Program-made: the position numbers and the translations under genes
Shown here: positions 1 through 8,022 of the stretch, piece after piece
How the letters are laid out: every line of letters begins with the position of its first letter
Numbering within the stretch: the first letter of the stretch is position 1
Assembly: GCF_000314975.1 (NCBI RefSeq)
Contig: NZ_BAEN01000014.1
Span: 1-64,000 of the forward strand
DNA length: 64,000 nucleotides
Reading direction: 5' to 3'
From: Aliiglaciecola lipolytica E3
Lineage (GTDB): Bacteria > Pseudomonadota > Gammaproteobacteria > Enterobacterales > Alteromonadaceae
Notes under the pieces: model-generated
What the model was told of the DNA's origin: nothing
Databases searched by the model: none
The model's input: only the letters and a program-made list of their open reading frames with translations

Positions 1-786
1 AAATCTTTCGAGGGCAACCACCACCCCGCATACAGGTTAGCTGCGGCACACGCAGCTTAGAAAATAAAGGGTTTACCAGAACCACCGAGCAACCAGTTAG
101 CTGCGGCACACGCAGCTTAGAAATCTTAATTAATTAATTAATTGAACACACTGGCTAAAGTTAGCTGCGGCACACGCAGCTTAGAAAGTTAATGCTGAGC
201 TAGGTACGATTTCTTTGATGTTAGCTGCGGCACACGCAGCTTAGAAAATCTCAATGCAATCCAAGCTAGACCACGTATAGTTAGCTGCGGCACACGCAGC
301 TTAGAAACATGGGTAGATAAAGCTATTGCGGCACAACAAGTTAGCTGCGGCACACGCAGCTTAGAAAGACAACGTGGGACAATCAAATGATAATGATAGG
401 TTAGCTGCGGCACACGCAGCTTAGAAAATATATGGCAGCACCTTTAAAAACAGTAAGCGTTAGCTGCGGCACACGCAGCTTAGAAAGAAAAGCAAAACCT
501 GAAAAGAATATTAGCTTAGTTAGCTGCGGCACACGCAGCTTAGAAAGAAAAGCAAAACCTGAAAAGAATATTAGCTTAGTTAGCTGCGGCACACGCAGCT
601 TAGAAAATAGCTAGAGGCTCCTGATATAGTGCAACTCTGTTAGCTGCGGCACACGCAGCTTAGAAATTCAAAAATATTTAAGCTCTACGCTTCAACGAGT
701 TAGCTGCGGCACACGCAGCTTAGAAATGACTTAAAGCTCAAGGCGAACGTTTATTACTGTTTGCTGCCGCAGAAACAGTTTAGAAG
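1..786 (+). CRISPR. Type I-F-like CRISPR array, trailer end
   Basis: Thirteen 28-bp repeats start at 36, 96, 160, 220, 280, 340, 400, 459, 519, 579, 639, 699 and 759; bases 1-3 are the tail of another repeat, so the array runs off the left edge. The repeat begins GTTAGCTGCGGC and ends GCAGCTTAGAAA, with a GCTGCG/CGCAGC stem, closely resembling type I-F repeats. Twelve copies are identical; the last (759-786) differs at seven positions and loses the stem, marking the leader-distal end. Repeat orientation and the decayed end agree that transcription is rightward, with leader and cas genes outside the window. The 13 visible spacers are 32 nt except 124-159 (36 nt) and 428-458 (31 nt). Spacers 487-518 and 547-578 are identical. 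Subtype is inferred from the repeat only. Confidence 0.97.
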
Positions 787-930
787 TTAACAGAAGTGAC
801 AACTTAATGGAGCAATGGACACTCAACTAGACAATTGCTTTTACACAAAGATATGATGAGGTTGCTTTAGCTATTATCACTTCAATATGCCTTTGGACAT
901 CAGCGTCAGATTATTGATAAGGAATCAAAA

Positions 931-1818
931 ATGAAAAAAACTATGCAGTTATTGGCTTCGTTGTTTGGGGTTGCAATAACGACTGTGAGTGCGCAATCAA
1001 TACCTGGGGCAGATATTTTTATAGCGGACTTGTCTGTGCAAAATGGGCAACTCAAATTAGGTGAGCTTAAAAATATTAGTAGCCGAAAGGGATATGATAA
1101 TCAGCCTTATTTCCTAGCGGATAATCAAACGTTGCTTTATACCTCACAAATCGACGGTCAAACCGATATTTTGCGGTACAAGATTAACACTGGTGAAACA
1201 GAAAACTTAAGTTCTAGTCCTGAAAGCGAGTATTCGCCTACGCCTATGCCTAATGGCACTGAGTATTCGGTGATTTATGCCGTCGATGGTAAGCAGGAGT
1301 TGTGGGCGTATCAGCTTGCGGGCGAGGGCAAGCGAGCATTGTATTCAGGTGACGAATTGATAGGCTATCATGCTTGGATTGATTCTCAACAGGTGTTAGT
1401 GACAGTGTTGCAAGAAAGCAGCATGAACTTACAACTATTCGACTCTCAAACACGTACTTTGAGCCTAGTGTATCCGTTAACTGGCGCGAGCCTATATCAG
1501 ATTCCAGAGAGTCATTTGATGAGCTTCAATACACTTATTGATGGCAAACACTGGTTAATGCAACTAGACACCAAAACGCAGGCAACGCAAAAGTTGGTAG
1601 AATTGCCTGAGGAATCACAATATTACACCTGGACTGCCGATGGCAAAGTCATTGTCGCGAGTAACCTGCAACTTTGGTTTTGGGACAGTCAAGTTCAAAA
1701 CGCAACACTGAGTAAGTTTGCCGATTTTGAAAAAACTTGCCCTGAAGGAGCCAGTCGCATCGCTGTAAATAAGCAACAAACTAAATTGGCTTTGGTTTGT
1801 CATGGAGACAAGTTTTAA
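931..1818 (+). CDS. Exported TolB/PD40-like beta-propeller protein
   Basis: The product has 295 residues with a signal peptide (Lys-Lys start, hydrophobic core, cleavage near SAQS at about residue 22). Repeats such as QPYFLADNQTLLYTSQ, YSPTPMPNGTEY and a later YYTWTADGKVIVAS have the spacing of WD40-like PD40 blades seen in TolB and related periplasmic proteins, so a propeller of about four to five blades is inferred. It probably acts in the periplasm or on the outer surface. It lacks the N-terminal TolB domain and is much shorter than TolB, so it is not TolB. It stands alone between the CRISPR trailer and the stress cluster. The role is unknown. Confidence 0.6.
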   Translation: MKKTMQLLASLFGVAITTVSAQSIPGADIFIADLSVQNGQLKLGELKNISSRKGYDNQPYFLADNQTLLYTSQIDGQTDILRYKINTGETENLSSSPESEYSPTPMPNGTEYSVIYAVDGKQELWAYQLAGEGKRALYSGDELIGYHAWIDSQQVLVTVLQESSMNLQLFDSQTRTLSLVYPLTGASLYQIPESHLMSFNTLIDGKHWLMQLDTKTQATQKLVELPEESQYYTWTADGKVIVASNLQLWFWDSQVQNATLSKFADFEKTCPEGASRIAVNKQQTKLALVCHGDKF

Positions 1819-1960
1819 GTGGTTGCAGTTCAAACAAGACATAACTTTATTCGTTGTTGTTGACCCAGATCAGCTAAATTATTGTTTATTTAGAGTATGT
1901 TAAAGGCATATTAGATGACGCTTTAGATGTCTACCATTCATATTAAATAGAGGAATGTTT

Positions 1961-2788
1961 ATGAAACACATTTTAGTTGTTCTAGAAAGGGAAGAGAGCG
2001 TTAATCCAATGCTGATCAAAGCGCTTCGGTTCGCGCCACAAAGCATTACCTGTTTATTATTTGTGAGTGGTAAAGAGCCTAGTCTTGCAGAAAAACTGCC
2101 AAATTTAATCAAAAGCGAAGTGAATGATGTATGTAAAACCACGATTCTCGTTGAAGCATTTGTCAAAGAAAGTGAAAAAGAAGACCTGCTAATTAAGGTA
2201 CTAAGTAGCGACAAGTTTGATACGACGTTTATCCATAGACCGCAATTGGGTCGTGAAAAACTCGATTTTTCGCTAATTAAGGCAGCATTGAAAGGTCCAA
2301 TTAAATCCAGTATTTTCTTGTGTGGAGATAACCGTTGGCGTGGACAACTAAAGCTGTTAGGCACTGTCGATATTTTTACTAGAACGGCGGCACAAAAAGA
2401 GCTAAATAACAAAGTACTAAACACCGCTGCACAGGTTGCTATACAATTAGATGCCGAAGTGAAGCTCTTAGGCGTGATTCCGATTCCGCGCATTAAACAA
2501 GAGTTTGATATTACCGAACCTGATGAGGTTATGGTGAAAAAAGGGGCGGTCTCAAAAGCTAAGCTTGAAAAGTTGGTGCAGGAAAGTGGTACATTAAGTG
2601 ATTATTCACTGAAAATAGCCGCAGGTTCGGCCTATTCAGAAATCCCCTCTGTTGCCAGTAAATCCAAATCCAACATCGTCATCATTGGTAATGTCGGCAG
2701 AAAAGGCATTAAAGGGTTACTGATAGGTAATACCGCAGAGAAAATTTTAACGCGATTAACGGTTGATGCCTTAATTGTTCGACAATAG
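1961..2788 (+). CDS. Tandem universal stress protein (UspA family)
   Basis: This 275-residue cytoplasmic protein has two Usp domains in tandem, as in UspE. The C-terminal domain ends with the nucleotide-binding signature IIGNVGRKGIKGLLIGN followed by TAEKIL and DALIVRQ; the first domain is more diverged. Start: AGAGGA lies six bases before the ATG at 1961, giving the typical MKHILVVL beginning, whereas the ATG at 1955 would touch the ribosome site. It is followed after 34 bases by a DUF432 gene and then MscS on the same strand, so a shared stress or osmotic role is inferred. Usp proteins bind ATP or act in general stress survival; the specific function is not evident here. Confidence 0.85.
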   Translation: MKHILVVLEREESVNPMLIKALRFAPQSITCLLFVSGKEPSLAEKLPNLIKSEVNDVCKTTILVEAFVKESEKEDLLIKVLSSDKFDTTFIHRPQLGREKLDFSLIKAALKGPIKSSIFLCGDNRWRGQLKLLGTVDIFTRTAAQKELNNKVLNTAAQVAIQLDAEVKLLGVIPIPRIKQEFDITEPDEVMVKKGAVSKAKLEKLVQESGTLSDYSLKIAAGSAYSEIPSVASKSKSNIVIIGNVGRKGIKGLLIGNTAEKILTRLTVDALIVRQ

Positions 2789-2822
2789 ATCACAAAACAG
2801 CGAGATAACATAAGAACCTTTT

Positions 2823-3614
2823 ATGAAAAAAGCATTACCGTGGTGGGGAGAGTTTAGCTTTACACCGTCAGAGACAAAATGTTGGCGCATTAAAAATCGT
2901 CTCATTGCGATCAAACGAGGTAGTCGTGAATGGACTATTTGGAATAACCAGACTGCTACCGAAATGGATCTTGCCATAGCGGTAAATAAACCAAAATCCA
3001 GAGAATCCTTTGAAGATATCGAGTTTTCTCGATATTTATTGGGCGATACAACAGACACCTTGATCATAGAGCCTTCGCTAGCCGACAGAGCTGTGGTGGT
3101 AAGACCCAACCGCCCGCTGGTGGTAATGCCACAAGAAAAAATCAACCTGTATGTCAGCACGCCTATCTGGGTAACGGTGTTAATTCCGGAGCGTGATGTT
3201 CCTATGGCAGATATTCCTTTTTGGCGTCCTTCTGATTCGTGGTTTGGACCATCTACCATGTCTGGCGATTTGTGCTATTCAAAATACACAGATGCAAAAT
3301 TGGATATAGAACGTTTGGAAAAACGCTCCCACAGGGCATCAACCATGGTCACGATTAAGAATGATCAAGACAAACCGCTTACCATTGAGCGCTTGAATAT
3401 TCCTGTTCCAGCGCTCAAATTATATGTTAATCAAGATGGTGAGTTTTGGACCGATCAGGTTTCTATTTTGCAACGTTTCGAGCATAACAAGTCTATTTCC
3501 CACGTGCGGCATTCTCCCCCGGAGAATATTCAGCTAATGGAACTCGTTTCTGAATCCCGTGAGCTGAGTAAAAAAGCGTCGTTTTTATCTTCTATTGCAA
3601 GCTTGGTAGATTAA
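2823..3614 (+). CDS. DUF432-family protein
   Basis: The protein has 263 residues, no signal peptide and no membrane span. It is rich in beta-type sequence and contains a WWGEFSF N-terminus and a central stretch IEPSLADRAVVVRPNRPL followed by INLYVSTPIWV. These features and the position directly before an MscS channel match the DUF432 family, which recurs next to mechanosensitive channels; I assign the family from memory, not from a search. The gene lies 34 bases after usp and 24 before mscS, so the three are likely one transcript. A cytoplasmic partner or regulator of the channel is plausible but unproven. Confidence 0.6.
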   Translation: MKKALPWWGEFSFTPSETKCWRIKNRLIAIKRGSREWTIWNNQTATEMDLAIAVNKPKSRESFEDIEFSRYLLGDTTDTLIIEPSLADRAVVVRPNRPLVVMPQEKINLYVSTPIWVTVLIPERDVPMADIPFWRPSDSWFGPSTMSGDLCYSKYTDAKLDIERLEKRSHRASTMVTIKNDQDKPLTIERLNIPVPALKLYVNQDGEFWTDQVSILQRFEHNKSISHVRHSPPENIQLMELVSESRELSKKASFLSSIASLVD

Positions 3615-3638
3615 TCGTTACACCTAAAGTTGAGACAC

Positions 3639-4523
3639 ATGAAAGAACAATCTGAAACCACTAGTTATCTAGATATGCTGCACATTTTCGATATTACCCA
3701 AGCCATTATCATTCTTGTGCTGGGCTATTTTTTAGCGAAATTTCTCAGCAACTTAGTTATGCAATTCAATTTCGCCAATATGACCAATCATGGACAGGTA
3801 CTGTTAAGACGCGGCATTTTTTATGGCGTCATGGTGCTTATGTTTATCTCTGCACTGCGGGAGCTCGGGTTTGATCTGTCTGTGGTACTAGGGGCAGCGG
3901 GTATTTTAAGTGTGGCAATTGGTTTTGCTTCACAAACCTCTGCATCTAACTTAATTAGTGGTTTGTTTTTAATGATGGAGAGACCATTTTCGATTGGTGA
4001 TGTTATTCGTGTGGATCAAACAACTGGAGAGGTGATATCTATCGATTTATTGTCAGTGAAAATTCGCACGTTTGATAATCTGTATGTGCGCGTGCCTAAT
4101 GAATCGATGATTAAAACCCAAGTGACCACACTTACTCGTTTCCCTATTCGTCGTGCAGACTTAAAAGTAGGCATAGCTTACAAAGAAGATATTGAAAAAG
4201 TAAAAGTCATATTGGCGGATATCGCAGATAAAAACCCACTGTGTTTAAGCGAGCCGGCACCAGTATTTATCCTGCTCGGATTCGGTTCTTCTTCTATCGA
4301 TATTCAATTCTCGGTGTGGAGTAAACGCGAGAATTTTCTAAAACTGAAAAACGAAATTTACCAACAAATTAAAGTGGCATTTGATCAACATGGCGTTGAA
4401 ATTCCGTTCCCACATGTAAGTTTGTATTCAGGCGAAGCTTCCAAACCTATCCCAATTTCGTTGACCTCTAATGAGTCTGACAGCGTTCTCGGTGATTCGA
4501 CAAATAAACTAAATAAGGATTAA
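3639..4523 (+). CDS. MscS-family mechanosensitive channel
   Basis: The 294-residue protein has an N-terminal helix (AIIILVLGYFLAKFL), a second span (GIFYGVMVLMFISALREL), and the conserved pore helix LGAAGILSVAIGFASQTSA followed by LISGLFLMMERPFSIGD, the MscS signature. The beta domain (VISIDLLSVKIRTFDN, VRVPNESM) and C-terminal alpha/beta domain follow. It releases solutes through the inner membrane under osmotic tension. Start: the ATG at 3639 is preferred over the in-frame TTG at 3630. It is the last gene of the usp/DUF432/mscS group and converges with the ABC permease at 4560. Confidence 0.93.
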   Translation: MKEQSETTSYLDMLHIFDITQAIIILVLGYFLAKFLSNLVMQFNFANMTNHGQVLLRRGIFYGVMVLMFISALRELGFDLSVVLGAAGILSVAIGFASQTSASNLISGLFLMMERPFSIGDVIRVDQTTGEVISIDLLSVKIRTFDNLYVRVPNESMIKTQVTTLTRFPIRRADLKVGIAYKEDIEKVKVILADIADKNPLCLSEPAPVFILLGFGSSSIDIQFSVWSKRENFLKLKNEIYQQIKVAFDQHGVEIPFPHVSLYSGEASKPIPISLTSNESDSVLGDSTNKLNKD

Positions 4524-4559
4524 TTAGAACATCTAATCAGCGTACTCAAGGCCATCGAA

Positions 4560-5708
4560 TTAATCTAAATTTTTCTTAAATCGCATGGAAGCGACAATCA
4601 AGCCTACTAGCGTGAAAATAACCAGCCAATAGACATCATAGCTCATGTCTGTAAAAGCGACGTCTTTTAACACAACACCTCGAATTAGACGCATAAAGTG
4701 CGTCGCGGGTAACAATTCTGCAATTAATTGTGCGGTTTCTGGCATCCCTTCATAGGGAAACATGAAACCAGACAATAATATTGAAGGTAGCAATACAAAT
4801 ACTGTCATTTGCATCGCCTGCAATTGATTTGTTGCAATTGTTGATATTACTAGTCCCAATGTGAGGCTGGCAGCTATAAACAATATAGTTACACCGAATA
4901 AAGACAATAATCCTCCATTTATTGGTACATTAAATACCCAATGGCCCAACCCCAAAATTATAGCTACTTGAATGAGACCAATAAAAATATAGGGAATTAT
5001 TTTACCTAGCATCAATTCTAATGGTTTGATAGGTGTGGTTATTAACATTTCCATATTACCTTGTTCACTTTCTCGTACTATGGCGGCGGAGGTGAACATA
5101 ATCATTGTCATGGTCAGTATTATGCCGAGCAATCCTGGAACAATATTCACCGCAGTGCGTTGTTCAGGGTTATAAAATAGGGTCACTTCAAAAGTTGGAG
5201 TTGAACGATTGGCGGGCTGACGCAACAGTTCTACTAATGGCATATTCCGTAAGCTTTTAATTGCACTTGCAATCATGGTGTCTGAACCATCGACTACCCA
5301 CTGTGCCAAAGGGCGGCTGGTTTCCTCGTTGGAAGAAGCGGGTAAGCTAAAACCAATACTAGGACTGCGGGCCAATCTCTGACTTACATCTTTAGGGATA
5401 ATTAAAATTGCGCGCACTTCTGTGCGTTCCATGGCCTTTTGCGCGTTTCGTAATTCAGTAAATTGCTCTGTAAATTTAACTACTTGGGTTGCCGACACAG
5501 TTTGGATTAACACTCTGCTAAGCGTTGTTTGGCTATTGTCCACCACTGCGACAGGAATATGTCGTATATTTGTGTTTATGGCATATCCAAATAGAATGAG
5601 CTGTACAAGAGGTATCATAATCACCATACCAAAGGTCATTTTATCTCGTTTCAATTGCATCAGCTCTTTAAAGAAGATCGCCTGAACGCGGTGCATGCTG
5701 GCGATCAT
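4560..5708 (-). CDS. ABC-2 type transporter permease
   Basis: This 382-residue inner-membrane protein has an N-terminal helix (MIPLVQLILFGYAI), a large external domain of about 150 residues, and five C-terminal spans, including the conserved NIVPGLLGIILTMTMIMFTSAAIVRESEQGNMEMLITTP and a last segment with LPSILLSGFMFPYEGMP. This is the YbhR/YbhS/YhhJ layout. Start: GGAGG precedes the ATG at 5708, which overlaps the ATPase stop as ATGA; the longer frame from 5729 has no ribosome site. With the fusion protein and ATPase upstream it would form a one-permease drug or macromolecule exporter, assuming the frameshifted ATPase is made. Confidence 0.9.
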   Translation of the reverse strand: MIASMHRVQAIFFKELMQLKRDKMTFGMVIMIPLVQLILFGYAINTNIRHIPVAVVDNSQTTLSRVLIQTVSATQVVKFTEQFTELRNAQKAMERTEVRAILIIPKDVSQRLARSPSIGFSLPASSNEETSRPLAQWVVDGSDTMIASAIKSLRNMPLVELLRQPANRSTPTFEVTLFYNPEQRTAVNIVPGLLGIILTMTMIMFTSAAIVRESEQGNMEMLITTPIKPLELMLGKIIPYIFIGLIQVAIILGLGHWVFNVPINGGLLSLFGVTILFIAASLTLGLVISTIATNQLQAMQMTVFVLLPSILLSGFMFPYEGMPETAQLIAELLPATHFMRLIRGVVLKDVAFTDMSYDVYWLVIFTLVGLIVASMRFKKNLD

Positions 5709-6642
5709 TGACGACCACCTCCCGTACAAGTGATAAAAACATCTTCCAAGCTGGGGCGTACTTTAGTTAATTTATCACTGGTGATATTGATATGATGCTG
5801 TAAGTAGGCCAGAGGATCTTTTACAGAATTTTTAACCAGAACCCGTAGTCTCGCACCCAACTGTGCTGCTGTGATAATTTCAGGCAGTTTGATTAGCTGC
5901 TGTTTGAGTTGGCGGATACCGTCGATTTCAATTTCAACCACATGCGCAGCCATTTGGTTCATGAGTTCTTCTGGGCTACCATCAGCGCGTTTACTTCCAT
6001 TTTCTAATATGGCTAATTTGTGGCAGCGCTCAGCTTCGTCCATGTAATGAGTTGATACCAAAATGCTGGTACCTTGTTCACATAAATCAAACAACTGTTC
6101 CCAAAACTCACTTCGGTTTTCGGGGTCTACAGCAGATGTCGGCTCATCTAAAAACAGTAATTCAGGTTTATGTAAAGTGGCGGCAGCTAACGCTAAACGT
6201 TGCCGCTGGCCCCCGCTTAATTCACCTGCCAATTGACGTTGTTTTTGGTTGAGTCCGTAGGTTGCCAATAGTTCTTCAATTCTTTGTTTTTGCAAGGTAC
6301 CTGTGATGTCGTAAATTTTGGCTATGAATTGCAGGTTTTCTTTTACGGTTAGGTTGCTATATAACGAAAATTTTTGTGTCATATAACCCATCTTCAAACG
6401 CAATTTGTCAGCTTCAAGCGGCAAATTAAAACCTAGAACGTTAACTTTGCCTGATGTCGGTTTTAACAGCCCTGTTAACATTCGAATTGCAGTTGTTTTG
6501 CCACTGCCGTTGGGTCCTAAAAAGCCGTAAATTCGTTTTTTTCAATTTCTAAATCGAGTCCGTCTATGGCTTTTAGTTCACCAAAGTTACGGTTTAATTG
6601 CTTAGCCTGAATGGCCAACATTTCGACAGGAGTATTTGTCAT
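5705..6642 (-). pseudogene. ABC transporter ATPase, frameshifted (possible -1 recoding)
   Basis: The gene starts at the ATG at 6642 (ATGA overlap with the upstream fusion-protein gene). It reads MTNTPVEMLAIQAKQLN and on to EIEKNE, then hits TAG at 6517-6519 after 41 codons. In the -1 frame the family sequence continues as RIYGFLGPNGSGKTTAIRML (Walker A), followed by TQKFSLY, the signature LSGGQRQRLALAAA, Walker B LLFLDEPTSAVDP and the H-loop STHYMDEAE. The frames meet at A AAA AAC (6541-6535), whose phase and direction are exactly those of a -1 slippery site. With the shift the protein would have 312 residues. One missing base, by mutation or sequencing error, explains it equally well. Without it no Walker A protein is made. 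Confidence 0.85.
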
Positions 6643-7637
6643 GGGAGTTCCACTTGTACAGCGACACCATTAGCGAGGTCAGCATATTTGTCAGGTAATT
6701 GCACTTCAGCTAGATACATTAAACGTGCACGCTCTTCTTGATTCAGCGCGTAATATGGGGTGAATGCAGGCTCAATTGAAATCCACCGCAATGTCCCTTC
6801 AATTGTCTGCGCTACTCCATCTATGTGCACCTGTAACCTGTCACCGGTTTTCAGGTTAACCCGATAAGGTTCTGGAACGTACACACGTGCATAAGGGGCT
6901 TTACCGGCTAGGACTATTGCTACCGGGCTGCCCATGGTCACCCTTTCACCTAAATTCCAGGGAAGGTTATCCAACCGACCATCACGTGTGGCGACGATGG
7001 TGAGATCATCGAGTTTTCTATTTTCACTGGCCAAGGCTGCTTGCATGATCGCTAATTTCGCTTCAGCCATTGCTAAATCTTCAGGACGAGTACCATTGGT
7101 TAGAATCAGAAGTGCTTCTTCAGCTTCGTGCACAGCTGCCGAATTAGCATCTCTAGTGGCGCGCGCTTGATCTAGTGCGGCTTGACTGACCAACTTTTGC
7201 GAAATTAAGTTCTGTGCTCTACTGTATGCAGCTTCACTTTCTGTTAACGCTGCCTTAGCCCCTTCTAATTTAGCATTGGCGGCTGCTACCTCTTCAGGAC
7301 GAGCTCCATTTCTAAGTTTATTTAAATTAGCTTGCGCCTCTAAAACATATGCTTCAGCTTTTCTAGTTAGCGCACTTTGCAGTTGATTATCCAACTTTAC
7401 CAACACATCTCCTTTTTGAACCTGTTGTCCCTGATCTACGGGTAATTCGATCACTATTTCATTGGCGGTAGCTGTGTGAGCAATTCTATCCCGTTCTAAG
7501 GTACCCAGTGCAAAGCCATTCATATTTTTTTGGCAGCCAATGAGCATGCTTAACGTTAATATTCCGACTATCGAAATGCGGCTCGTTATGGTTTGGGAAA
7601 TTGCCAAATAGCGTAAGTTGTAAAGCATTCTATGCAT
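6639..7637 (-). CDS. HlyD/EmrA-type membrane fusion protein of ABC exporter
   Basis: The 332-residue protein has an N-terminal hydrophobic segment ending in a lipobox-like LIGC (Cys about 35), a biotinyl-lipoyl half (ELPVDQGQQVQKGDVLVKLD), a long alpha-hairpin with two near-copies of an NGxRPEEVAxAxAKL motif, and the second lipoyl half (DGRLDNLPWNLGERV). It resembles YbhG. It would link an inner-membrane exporter to an outer-membrane channel in the periplasm. Start: AAGGA sits six bases before the ATG at 7637. It is the first gene of a three-gene minus-strand operon with ATGA overlaps. No TolC-like gene is in the window. Confidence 0.9.
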   Translation of the reverse strand: MHRMLYNLRYLAISQTITSRISIVGILTLSMLIGCQKNMNGFALGTLERDRIAHTATANEIVIELPVDQGQQVQKGDVLVKLDNQLQSALTRKAEAYVLEAQANLNKLRNGARPEEVAAANAKLEGAKAALTESEAAYSRAQNLISQKLVSQAALDQARATRDANSAAVHEAEEALLILTNGTRPEDLAMAEAKLAIMQAALASENRKLDDLTIVATRDGRLDNLPWNLGERVTMGSPVAIVLAGKAPYARVYVPEPYRVNLKTGDRLQVHIDGVAQTIEGTLRWISIEPAFTPYYALNQEERARLMYLAEVQLPDKYADLANGVAVQVELP

Positions 7638-8022
7638 GATTTATCCTTACTTTGAACTGAATTTGTAAGCAAGTTGAGTGCGATACATGTGGCTTAATAA
7701 CTGGATACTGCAACTTGCATTATCGGTTTAAATCGACTTCAAAAAGCAACTGTAAGCATGCGTATCTAATGTATATCCACTAAGCTATTAGGTTTTGCGT
7801 CATCCAACTATTACAAAAATTGTTTGATGCTCGATTTCTGAGTTTGCTGCAGCGTGTCTAGAAGCCATTATTTAACCCTTAAAGTTAGAGTACACCTGAA
7901 TGATTTTTCAATCTAGTTGCTTAGTGGGCAATCGTACATTTCACCATTTGCCAATTCCTTGATAAGGTAAAGAAAAAGGTTATTCCACAACTATTGCATC
8001 AAAATTATTAGGGAGAGTTATT
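7638..8022. promoter_or_regulatory. Divergent promoter region, ABC exporter / symporter
   Basis: These 385 bases separate the minus-strand exporter operon from the plus-strand symporter and must hold both promoters. No open frame of note is present. I see AT-rich stretches but no clear -35/-10 pair and no convincing operator. A split inverted repeat (GCAAGTTG at 7669, CAACTTGC at 7711) may be chance. The symporter ribosome site GGGAGAG lies just before the TTG start at 8023. Confidence 0.4.

Noticed and set aside
189-614. Reading frames across the repeats on both strands
   Set aside because: Their periodic peptides (such as SKLRVPQLT) are translations of the CRISPR repeat, not genes.
7669-7718. 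Operator formed by GCAAGTTG and CAACTTGC
   Set aside because: Eight-base arms 34 bases apart can arise by chance; no other support.
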